DNA from: Bacteroidales bacterium
Lineage (GTDB): Bacteria; Bacteroidota; Bacteroidia; Bacteroidales; Paludibacteraceae
Length of the DNA: 64,000 nt
Assembly: GCA_900769555.1 (NCBI GenBank)
Contig: CAAGHA010000030.1
Span: 1 to 64,000 of the forward strand
Direction: 5' to 3'
Positions 16,921 through 26,357 of the stretch are shown piece after piece. Position numbers and translations under genes: made by a program. How positions within the stretch are numbered: position 1 is the stretch's first letter; each line of letters starts with the position of its first letter. A model generated the notes under the pieces. That model made no database searches. It saw nothing but the letters and a program-made list of their open reading frames with translations, and was not told the DNA's origin.

Positions 16921-17115
16921 TTAAGCTTACTTTTATAAAGTACGATTTTTGTTTCTAAATGCACTAAATTCTCTTTCTAATACTTTTGAATTTATTTTTT
17001 TATCTTGCTTTTATTCTATTAGTTACGATGCATGCATCGCTCCTTTATGAATAAAAACAATCTAAAAAAATGCTCTTCAAAATCTCTTGATCTAATTTAT
17101 AGATCTTACCTTAAA
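16921..17115 (+). repeat. R1 repeat, copy B
   Basis: Full-length copy. The left end begins TTAAGCTTACTTTTATAAAG, and the right end CTAATTTATAG ends in TTACCTTAA. The central palindrome CGATGCATGCATCG is at 17026-17039. It lies between the era promoter and the atp operon terminator. Confidence 0.85.
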
Positions 17116-17142
17116 CAATAATAATCATATTTGTTATTTACG

Positions 17143-17178
17143 ATAAAAGGGATGTTTCATTTAAGAAACACCCCCTTT
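17143..17178 (-). terminator. Terminator of atp operon
   Basis: GAAACACCCCCTTT (17165-17178) pairs with AAAGGGATGTTTC (17146-17158) with small irregularities. On the minus strand it ends in TTTT. It lies about 20 bp after the atpG stop. Confidence 0.75.
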
Positions 17179-17199
17179 ATCTTCAGTTATTTTTTTCTT

Positions 17200-18072
17200 C
17201 TAATTAGACAACGCTGCCGCACCACCGACAATATCCAACAATTCGCTAGTAATAGCTTGTTGACGTGTCTTGTTGTACAAGATTGTAAGTTCATTAATCA
17301 ACTCATTTGCGTTATCTGTTGCCACTTGCATAGCAACTACTCTAGCTCCGTGTTCAGAAGCATTTGAGTCTAACAAACAAGCATACATCTTTGTACGTAA
17401 CGCCTTAGGCAATAGAGAATCTAAAATTTCCACTTTGCTTGGTTCTACTAAGTAGTCACCACTCATTTTTTGACCCTCATTATTCGATTCCAAAGATATT
17501 GGAAGGAATGTTTCTGTTGTCAATTTTTGAACAGCAGTATTTTTCATGTGATGATAAATTACTATCACTTTATCATACTCCTTGTTCAAAAATTTAGTCA
17601 TCAGTTCGTTTGTAATTGCGTTAATTCCATCAAAAGAAGGGTGATTTGCCAAATCAGTAGATATATCTACCAATTTTACGCCACTCATTTTTTGCGCAGC
17701 TTCTTTTACTTTTTTTCCGATAGGATAGAGAGTAACAGAAGTAGATGCGTTTGCTTCTTTTTTAATTACCGCATTCAACTCTTTGATAACGTTAGAATTA
17801 AATGCTCCACAAAGGCTTGAATTAGAAGAAAAAACTACAATTGCCAAATTCTTGACCTCTCTGACCACAGAAAAACTTGACTGAAAATCTGTCTCTGTTG
17901 CCAAAAAGTTATTCAAGATTCCATTTAGACGACTTTGATACGGAGAAATATTTTCAATGGCCATTTGAGCCTTTTTCAATTTCGCCGACGAAATCATCTT
18001 CATAGCTCCGGTAATTTTTTTTGTTGTGTTTACCGAACCAATTCTTGCTTTTACTTCCTTTAATGATGCCAT
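17200..18072 (-). CDS. atpG: F1 ATP synthase gamma subunit
   Basis: 290-residue central-stalk subunit. Seen: N-terminal coiled-coil helix starting MASLKEVKARIGSVNTTKKI, SSNSSLCGAFNSNV, and the conserved C-terminal helix (NASEHGARVVAMQVATDNA, then LYNKTRQQAIT-ELLDIVGGAAAL). It begins 3 bp after atpA and is the last gene of the atp operon. Confidence 0.96.
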   Translation of the reverse strand: MASLKEVKARIGSVNTTKKITGAMKMISSAKLKKAQMAIENISPYQSRLNGILNNFLATETDFQSSFSVVREVKNLAIVVFSSNSSLCGAFNSNVIKELNAVIKKEANASTSVTLYPIGKKVKEAAQKMSGVKLVDISTDLANHPSFDGINAITNELMTKFLNKEYDKVIVIYHHMKNTAVQKLTTETFLPISLESNNEGQKMSGDYLVEPSKVEILDSLLPKALRTKMYACLLDSNASEHGARVVAMQVATDNANELINELTILYNKTRQQAITSELLDIVGGAAALSN

Positions 18073-18075
18073 TTA

Positions 18076-19656
18076 TTAAACATTAATTTTTTTGATAACA
18101 ACTTCCGCTTCTTGTTTCAAGATGCCTTTTATCGTATCGTCGATAACTCCTTGTTTCAATTTGTTCAAAACATCTTCCTTGTGTAGGTGCTCCAATCTTT
18201 CAATGAATTCTGTTTCAAATTCATGAACTGCTTCTACTGGAAGAACATTCAATAAACCTTGAGTACCACAATAGATTACCGCAATCTGATGTTCAACCGG
18301 ATATGGAGTATATTGAGGCTGTTTCAAAAGTTCTGTATTACGAATACCTTTGTCGATAGTCATCTTTGTTACAGCATCCATGTCTCCTCCGAATCGAGTG
18401 AATGACTCTAATTCGCGGAATTGAGCTTGGTCCGTTTTTAATGTACCGGCAATAGCTTTCATAGCTTTTACTTGAGCACTACCACCCACACGTGATACGG
18501 AAATACCCACGTTAATTGCAGGACGAATACCTGCGTTAAACATATTTGTTTCCAAGAATATCTGACCATCCGTAATTGAAATTACGTTGGTTGGGATATA
18601 AGCAGAAACGTCACCGGCTTGTGTTTCGATGATAGGAAGTGCTGTTAATGAACCTCCACCTTTTACTCTACCTTTCAAAGATTCTGGTAAATCGTTCATT
18701 TGAGCTGCCACATTATCATTGTTAATAATTTTAGCAGCACGTTCCAATAATCTTGAGTGAAGATAGAATACATCACCTGGATAAGCCTCACGTCCTGAAG
18801 GACGTTTCAAAATTAATGATACCTCACGATATGCAACCGCTTGTTTGGATAAGTCGTCATAAACTACCAATGCGTGCTTTCCTTGATCACGGAAATATTC
18901 ACCGATTGCAGCACCTGCAAATGGTGCATAGTATTGCATAGCAGCAGGGTCTGATGCTGTTGCAGAAACAATGATTGTATAATCCATTGCTCCGTGTTCT
19001 TTCAATGTGTTAACAATGTTTGCAACAGTAGAACCTTTTTGACCTACAGCTACGTAGATACAATATACCGGATTTCCTGATAAGTAAGCCTCTTTTTGGT
19101 TAATGATTGTATCAATTGCAATTGCAGTCTTTCCTGTTTGACGGTCACCAATAATCAACTCACGTTGTCCACGACCGATAGGAATCATTGCGTCAATAGC
19201 CTTGATACCTGTTTGTAGTGGTTGTTTTACCGGTTCACGGAAAATTACACCCGGAGCTTTTCTCTCCAAAGGCATTTCAATTAATTCTCCTTTAATAGGT
19301 CCTAAACCATCTATAGGTGCTCCAATTGAATTTACAACTCTTCCGACCATACCTTCACCTGTCATGATAGATGCGATACGTCCGGTTCTTTTTACGGTGT
19401 CTCCTTCACTGATTTGATCAGTTGGACCTAATAATACAGCTCCAACGTTATCTTCTTCCAAGTTCAAGACCACCGCATTAATGCCGTTTTCGAACTCTAA
19501 AAGTTCTCCTGCTTCAGCATTTTGCAGACCGTACATACGAACCACACCGTCACTCACTTGTAGAACGGTTCCTACCTCCTCAAATTTAACCTTTGTATCG
19601 AGGTCTTGTAGTTGCATTTTTAGTACGTCGGATACTTCACTTGCTTTTATAGCCAT
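18076..19656 (-). CDS. atpA: F1 ATP synthase alpha subunit
   Basis: 526-residue non-catalytic nucleotide-binding subunit. Seen: Walker [15 protein letters not shown] (about 170), the VGQKGSTVA segment, [11 protein letters not shown], and the signature [17 protein letters not shown]. Normal length. It lies between atpH (34-bp gap) and atpG (3-bp gap). Confidence 0.97.
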   Translation of the reverse strand: MAIKASEVSDVLKMQLQDLDTKVKFEEVGTVLQVSDGVVRMYGLQNAEAGELLEFENGINAVVLNLEEDNVGAVLLGPTDQISEGDTVKRTGRIASIMTGEGMVGRVVNSIGAPIDGLGPIKGELIEMPLERKAPGVIFREPVKQPLQTGIKAIDAMIPIGRGQRELIIGDRQTGKTAIAIDTIINQKEAYLSGNPVYCIYVAVGQKGSTVANIVNTLKEHGAMDYTIIVSATASDPAAMQYYAPFAGAAIGEYFRDQGKHALVVYDDLSKQAVAYREVSLILKRPSGREAYPGDVFYLHSRLLERAAKIINNDNVAAQMNDLPESLKGRVKGGGSLTALPIIETQAGDVSAYIPTNVISITDGQIFLETNMFNAGIRPAINVGISVSRVGGSAQVKAMKAIAGTLKTDQAQFRELESFTRFGGDMDAVTKMTIDKGIRNTELLKQPQYTPYPVEHQIAVIYCGTQGLLNVLPVEAVHEFETEFIERLEHLHKEDVLNKLKQGVIDDTIKGILKQEAEVVIKKINV

Positions 19657-19690
19657 AATTCTTTTTTTTTAATTTACGAATACATAAAAG

Positions 19691-20245
19691 TTAAACATCT
19701 TTTGCGTTACTCTGTTGTAACTTACTCTTCACCATTCTTAATTGACTTTTTATGCTTGCATCCAATTGATAGGTTTCAACATTTAAGATAAATCCTCCAA
19801 TCAAATCTGGATCCACACATTTTTCCAATTCAATGGTTCCATCTGTTACACTCTTTACAGCTTCTTTAAAACGCAATTCCTCTGCTTCCGAAATCGGATT
19901 TGCAGAAATAATCTTGCTTATTACAATATTCTTTTCCTTTCGGTAAAGATCTTGGTAAACAAGACTGATGCTTTGAAAGTATTCCTCTCGTTTATGCTCG
20001 ACGACCAAATCCACAAAACGCTTGAATTCGGCACATACTTGGGTACCAGCAGCTGTGATAAGCAAATCTTTCTTTTTTTGCGCCGTTAGAGTAGGGTTTG
20101 CTAATGCCTCCTTTAATTCAGGCACTTCAAAAAAGCTATTTGCAACAATTTTCATTTCGTTGTAAATACTCTCTTCTTGTTTCCTCTCTTCGGCAAACTT
20201 ATAAAGAGCCTTTGCATATCTTGCTGAAATTTTACCTGTAATCAT
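19691..20245 (-). CDS. atpH: F1 ATP synthase delta subunit
   Basis: 184-residue peripheral-stalk subunit (OSCP type) tying F1 to the b dimer. Seen: N-terminal ISARYAKALYKFAEE and the late family motif DPDLIGGFILNVETYQLDAS. Starts 6 bp after atpF. Confidence 0.93.
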   Translation of the reverse strand: MITGKISARYAKALYKFAEERKQEESIYNEMKIVANSFFEVPELKEALANPTLTAQKKKDLLITAAGTQVCAEFKRFVDLVVEHKREEYFQSISLVYQDLYRKEKNIVISKIISANPISEAEELRFKEAVKSVTDGTIELEKCVDPDLIGGFILNVETYQLDASIKSQLRMVKSKLQQSNAKDV

Positions 20246-20251
20246 CAGCTA

Positions 20252-20752
20252 TTACGATTTTGCGATGTTAATTTCATCCAAAAGTTTATCAATCATGTCA
20301 TTTTGAGATTTCTCATCTTTTAATTCGCCTCGGATAATTTTTTCAGCGATTGTTACAGATAACTCAGCAACTTGAGAGCGAATCTCTTTTATGGCATTAT
20401 CTTTCTCCAATTGGACGCTTTCCTTTCCATTTTCAATGATTTTTGCAGCTTCTGCATTTGCTTGCGTTTTAGCTGCTGAAATCATCTCTTCTTTTATTTT
20501 AGATGCTTCTTTCAACATTTCTAATCGCTCATTTTTAGCTTCTGCCATCAATCTTTCACCATCAGCTTTAATGTTTGCCAATGCTGCGTTTGCTTCATCT
20601 GCTTTCTTAAGCGATTCTTCAATGTAGTTTCCTCTCTCTTCGATCATACTGACGATTACCGGCCAACCGAACTTCCCCAATATGAATGCCAATATAGAGA
20701 AGCTAAGCACCATCCAAAACAATAGTCCGAAATCTGGTGTTAATAAATCCAT
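20252..20752 (-). CDS. atpF: F0 ATP synthase b subunit
   Basis: 166-residue peripheral stalk. One N-terminal membrane helix (about 8-28, GLLFWMVLSFSILAFILGKF) is followed by a long charged helix rich in A, E and K (ERGNYIEESLKKADEANAAL), typical of the b-b coiled coil. Starts 22 bp after atpE. Confidence 0.94.
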   Translation of the reverse strand: MDLLTPDFGLLFWMVLSFSILAFILGKFGWPVIVSMIEERGNYIEESLKKADEANAALANIKADGERLMAEAKNERLEMLKEASKIKEEMISAAKTQANAEAAKIIENGKESVQLEKDNAIKEIRSQVAELSVTIAEKIIRGELKDEKSQNDMIDKLLDEINIAKS

Positions 20753-20774
20753 AGCTTCTTCTTTTTAGAGATTA

Positions 20775-21053
<279 letters not shown>

Positions 21054-21073
21054 TTACGTTTATTATTCTCTTT

Positions 21074-22165
21074 TTATTTTGAATGATGTGGTTCAACTTG
21101 TGCTAAACCGATAAAAATTGCCGATAGCATTGTAAATACGTATGCTTGGATGAAACATACCAAACACTCCAGTAGCGACATAAACACAACCAATAGTACA
21201 GAGAAAATTGATACCACTCCTCCGACGGTTGTACTTAATGCAGAAAATACGAATATTAAACCTATTAACACTAACACCATAACATGCCCTGCAAACATAT
21301 TTGCAAAAAGACGAATACATAGTGCAAATGGTTTGGTAAATATTCCTATAACTTCGATAAACGGCATGATTGGAATAGGAACTTTTAACCATGCCGGAAC
21401 ATCAGGCCAAAATATCTCTTTCCAATACTCCTTTGTTCCAAATATATTGGTCAAGAAGAATGTAATTAATGCCAATACCAATGTAATCGCAATATTTCCT
21501 GTGAGGTTTGCTCCTCCCGGGAATATAGGTATAATTCCGAGCACATTGTTGATGAATATAAAGAAAAATGCCGTTAATAGATAGGATGAGAATTTTTTAT
21601 AATTCTTACCTATACTTGGTTTAATTATATCATCATGCAATGAGATAATCAACGGCTCCAACAGTGCTTGTATTCCGGTTGGACGTGTTCTGTTGTTTTT
21701 TTTGTATTTGCTCGCAATCGATAAGAAAATTACGAGTAGGAGAGTGCAGCTGATAAACAAGGAAAGCACGTTTTTTGTAATTGAAATGTCTAACGGACGC
21801 TCTCCTGTGCTTACTTCAATAATTTTCCCTGCATTGGGTTCTCCTTCTTCTGCAATTCTATATCCATTGTACTCAGTGTAGTGCCCTTCGTGCCCTAACT
21901 TTGATGAGCAAAATAGATCCCACCCGTTTTGACCCTTTACGATGCACAACAACGGTATCGATATATGATGACCACCAATTGTTGTTATGTGCCAATCATA
22001 AGCATCACCGATGTGACCGAATATCAACTTTTTCATATCAACTTCTTCTTTCTCTTGAGTTTCAGGTGTTAAACCCTCGCTCGCAAAAAGAGGTAGAGAA
22101 AATGATACGAACAACGCTAATATTGTCGCAACAAGTTTCGTTTTTGTAATTTTGAATTGACTCAT
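21074..22165 (-). CDS. atpB: F0 ATP synthase a subunit
   Basis: 363-residue membrane subunit forming the proton half-channels. The C-terminal part has the conserved arginine in CIRLFANMFAGH and five or six helices. A signal-like N-terminal helix (about 10-30) and a ~100-residue non-cytoplasmic insert precede the first conserved helix, as in other Bacteroidales. I chose the ATG at 22165 because its first bases overlap the stop of the upstream gene (ATGA); a longer in-frame extension to 22294 runs inside that gene and is unlikely. Confidence 0.93.
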   Translation of the reverse strand: MSQFKITKTKLVATILALFVSFSLPLFASEGLTPETQEKEEVDMKKLIFGHIGDAYDWHITTIGGHHISIPLLCIVKGQNGWDLFCSSKLGHEGHYTEYNGYRIAEEGEPNAGKIIEVSTGERPLDISITKNVLSLFISCTLLLVIFLSIASKYKKNNRTRPTGIQALLEPLIISLHDDIIKPSIGKNYKKFSSYLLTAFFFIFINNVLGIIPIFPGGANLTGNIAITLVLALITFFLTNIFGTKEYWKEIFWPDVPAWLKVPIPIMPFIEVIGIFTKPFALCIRLFANMFAGHVMVLVLIGLIFVFSALSTTVGGVVSIFSVLLVVFMSLLECLVCFIQAYVFTMLSAIFIGLAQVEPHHSK

Positions 22166-22545
22166 TGTTTTAAATCTTTGTTGATGTTTATTGAAACTAT
22201 GACTTCCAATATCGTATATACAATATAGAACAGCGAGAATGTGAGAAGAAATGATATCAGATTTTCTTTTACAAATAGTGCATATACCACGCAAATTATT
22301 ATTATTGTAAAAAACTTTATCACTTTATTTAAAAGAAACAACATTTGGAATTTTTGTGCCTCCATAGATGCTGCTTTTCTCATGATTTGCATCGATATTA
22401 TTCCTATTACGATGAAAAATAGTGGTATCGCTGTATAGAGTGGGAAGTAATATTCTGGGAAATGAGTGAATATTGCAGCACCAATTGCTCCTAACATCGC
22501 CATTCCTGCCACTAACAACAAATTATTTTTCATCCATGAATTCAT
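22162..22545 (-). CDS. Small membrane protein of the atp operon
   Basis: 127-residue protein with four hydrophobic segments (about 8-26, 34-52, 70-90, 94-115) separated by a short charged stretch. Size, topology and position directly before atpB resemble the AtpI/I-like assembly proteins of other atp operons, but I do not see a diagnostic motif. It starts 4 bp after atpC, and its stop overlaps the atpB ATG (ATGA), so production is coupled to the a subunit. A role in F0 assembly is inferred. Confidence 0.75.
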   Translation of the reverse strand: MNSWMKNNLLLVAGMAMLGAIGAAIFTHFPEYYFPLYTAIPLFFIVIGIISMQIMRKAASMEAQKFQMLFLLNKVIKFFTIIIICVVYALFVKENLISFLLTFSLFYIVYTILEVIVSININKDLKQ

Positions 22546-22549
22546 TTCT

Positions 22550-22798
22550 CTACTCTTCTATAATGCTTTCTACACAAACATATATGGTATCATCTTTTAC
22601 TTCAGCAAATCCGCCATCAATCTTTAATGTAGTGGTTTCTCCATTAATCACGTATGATATTTCTCCACTATTCAACGATGATATCAAGGCAGCATGACGA
22701 GGAAGTACTGAAAATTTTCCCCCTCCTCCTGGTAAATTTACTGACTCTATCTCTCCAGAAAACACCAATTTGTCCGGTGATATGATTTCTAACTTCAT
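22550..22798 (-). CDS. atpC: F1 ATP synthase epsilon subunit (short)
   Basis: 82 residues: only the N-terminal beta sandwich of epsilon (MKLEIISPDKLVFSGEIESVNLPGGGGKFSVLPRHAAL). The C-terminal helical hairpin that inhibits ATPase in many bacteria is absent. This shortened form is usual in Bacteroidales. It follows atpD by 42 bp. Confidence 0.92.
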   Translation of the reverse strand: MKLEIISPDKLVFSGEIESVNLPGGGGKFSVLPRHAALISSLNSGEISYVINGETTTLKIDGGFAEVKDDTIYVCVESIIEE

Positions 22799-22840
22799 AC
22801 GATATAATTTTTGCTGTTAAACAATATTGCTTTCGCTAAA

Positions 22841-24735
<1,895 letters not shown>

Positions 24736-25179
24736 TTACCACATTAGTTGTTTTATTATATTAAACTTAAAATCAAAAATTAGTATCGTTTTTTTACTTA
24801 ATTCAACAATATAGTATCCTCTTTTTTTACTTATTCTGACAATGTCATCATCATTTTTTTTTCTATGGAGGTAATCTTTTATTTTTTTTGGTATTACTTG
24901 AGGTGATAGTTCCAATCTTAAACATTCGATTTCTCTCCAATTTCCATTTTCTTCAAAGATTATGTCACAACCATTATCCAATGTTACTGCGTAAGAGAGT
25001 ATTCGGTAGTCGTTTTTTTCAATATGTGTTATAATGATTCTGTTTTCCGGATAATTTTCGCCAATAAAGGTCATGGCTTTGATTGGTAGTTGTGATGGGT
25101 TTGTTGTGATAATTTCTCTTGATGCGATTGATTGGATTGTGAATTGAACTATCAGCAATAATGTTGTGATTTTTTTCAT
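24736..25179 (-). CDS. PepSY-like secreted protein
   Basis: 147 residues from the chosen start MKKITTLLLIVQFTIQSIAS, which gives a clean signal peptide; an in-frame ATG eight codons earlier (25203) is less signal-like. The mature part follows the PepSY-like (BLIP-fold, DUF2874-type) pattern: LPIKAMTFIGENYPENRII, then YAVTLDNGCDIIFEENGNWREIE, and a second half-repeat ending YYIVELSKKTILIFDF. Function of these periplasmic proteins is unknown. It follows a Fur-type regulator by about 115 bp on the same strand. Confidence 0.7.
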   Translation of the reverse strand: MKKITTLLLIVQFTIQSIASREIITTNPSQLPIKAMTFIGENYPENRIIITHIEKNDYRILSYAVTLDNGCDIIFEENGNWREIECLRLELSPQVIPKKIKDYLHRKKNDDDIVRISKKRGYYIVELSKKTILIFDFKFNIIKQLMW

Positions 25180-25295
25180 GACCTTTTTTGTTTTTAGGAA
25201 CAAGTTTGGGTCTATGTTTGTTTAAGTTTTTTTTTCAAAAACATGTTAGTGTTCAGGTTTCGAACAATTAATTTTTAAGTTTAACCCTTTTTGTT

Positions 25296-25748
25296 CTATT
25301 TATTCTCTCTTTTCTTGCATTGTTCACATTGTCCGTAAATGCACAATGTATAGTGTGATGGGGTAAACTTCCAAATGTGTTTATTTTGAATAATTCTTCG
25401 TATGTCGTGGTCTGCAAACTTTTTTATTTTTCCACATGTGTTGCATATCATGTAGTGGAGATTACTATTCAGTGATTTTTCATACATTGTTCTATTTTCT
25501 CCCAATTGTAATTTGGTGACGAGTCCGCAGTCGACCAGCAGATCAATGTTGTTATAAAGTGTGGCCTTACTGATGGAGAATTCTGTTGACATAGCATTGT
25601 ATAGTGTTTCGATGTCAAATGCTCCTTTGTAACCATATATGTAGTCGAGGATAGAGAATCGCTCAGGAGTCTTTCTCATTCCTTTTTTAAGAAGATACTC
25701 TGTTAGAATTTGTCGTGCGTTTTTCTTTAGTTTTTCACTTGTCTCCAT
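25296..25748 (-). CDS. Fur-family transcriptional regulator
   Basis: 150-residue Fur-superfamily repressor. Winged helix about 12-85 (KTPERFSILDYIYGYKGAFDIETLYNAM, recognition segment ISKATLYNNIDLL). The C-terminal half has Zn-site cysteines C102/C105 and C141/C144, plus C136 and histidines H98, H114 and H132. It differs clearly from the regulator at 4836-5255. The sensed metal or peroxide cannot be told. An imperfect palindrome overlaps its own -7 box, suggesting autoregulation. Confidence 0.85.
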   Translation of the reverse strand: METSEKLKKNARQILTEYLLKKGMRKTPERFSILDYIYGYKGAFDIETLYNAMSTEFSISKATLYNNIDLLVDCGLVTKLQLGENRTMYEKSLNSNLHYMICNTCGKIKKFADHDIRRIIQNKHIWKFTPSHYTLCIYGQCEQCKKRENK

Positions 25749-25768
25749 TGTTCTGTTGTTCAGAATTT

Positions 25769-25784
25769 ATGCAAATGTATAATA
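25769..25784 (-). promoter_or_regulatory. Promoter with overlapping palindrome, second Fur gene
   Basis: The minus strand has -7 TACATTTG (25779-25772), 24 nt before the ATG. The same bases lie within TTATGCAAATGTATAA, an inverted repeat with one mismatch per six-base arm (TTATGC/GTATAA). Operator function is inferred. Confidence 0.45.
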
Positions 25785-25834
25785 ATTTTTTTTATTTTAT
25801 ATTTATGGCGAGCTATATAAATTACTGTTCAGAA

Positions 25835-25965
25835 TTAAGGTGAGTTCCATAAATTACGATTTTTCTTTTATGCTTAATAATCTTTTTCGGATGTTTCTGA
25901 ATTTATTTTGTTTATTTTGCTTCTATTCATTTAGTTACGATGCTTCTTTCTTTTGATTTGTAAAT
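25835..25965 (+). repeat. R1 repeat, copy C (right end lost)
   Basis: The left end TTAAGGTGAGTTCCATAAAT is intact and interior similarity runs through TTTAGTTACGATG. The 3' block with CTCTTCAAAATCATC and the right terminal repeat are missing, so the copy is truncated. Confidence 0.75.
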
Positions 25966-25995
25966 TACTCGAAATTTACATGAAATGAATTTATA

Positions 25996-26100
25996 TTACA
26001 AGTGTTTACGAAAAAAAAACAGCATAAACCACATGATTGTAGATTGAGCAGGAACTGTGCGATTCTTACGAAGCAAAGCTTCAAATTTCTTTGGTGTCAT
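25996..26100 (-). CDS. Possible small basic protein (34 aa)
   Basis: A clean 34-codon frame beginning MTPKKFEALLRKNRTVPAQS and ending in a hydrophobic stretch (IMWFMLFFF) and RKHL. Its base composition is closer to coding sequence than the AT-rich flanks. No Bacteroidota ribosome site is recognisable and I do not know a family. It could be a real small protein or a remnant. Confidence 0.3.
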   Translation of the reverse strand: MTPKKFEALLRKNRTVPAQSTIMWFMLFFFRKHL

Positions 26101-26303
26101 TGTCTGTACTTGATTTGGGGTTGTTTATTTTGTCTTCTTTTATGATGATTTGTTATTTAAGTTAAATTGTATTTATTTAATTTCGCACTTGCTAGTTGAC
26201 TCTACGGTTAAAGCGAGTGCCAAAAGAGGTTAAATTAAAGTTCTATTTTATGTGATGTGGGTATTTTTTTAAATAAATTTTAACCGCGTCTAAGAATATT
26301 TCG

Positions 26304-26311
26304 TAAATTTG
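26304..26311 (+). promoter_or_regulatory. -7 box of pheT
   Basis: TAAATTTG matches TAnnTTTG perfectly, 47 nt before the pheT ATG. No convincing -33 element. Confidence 0.5.
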
Positions 26312-26357
26312 CGCAATTTATAGATGATTATAGTAGATTTTTCAAAAATAGTTAACG

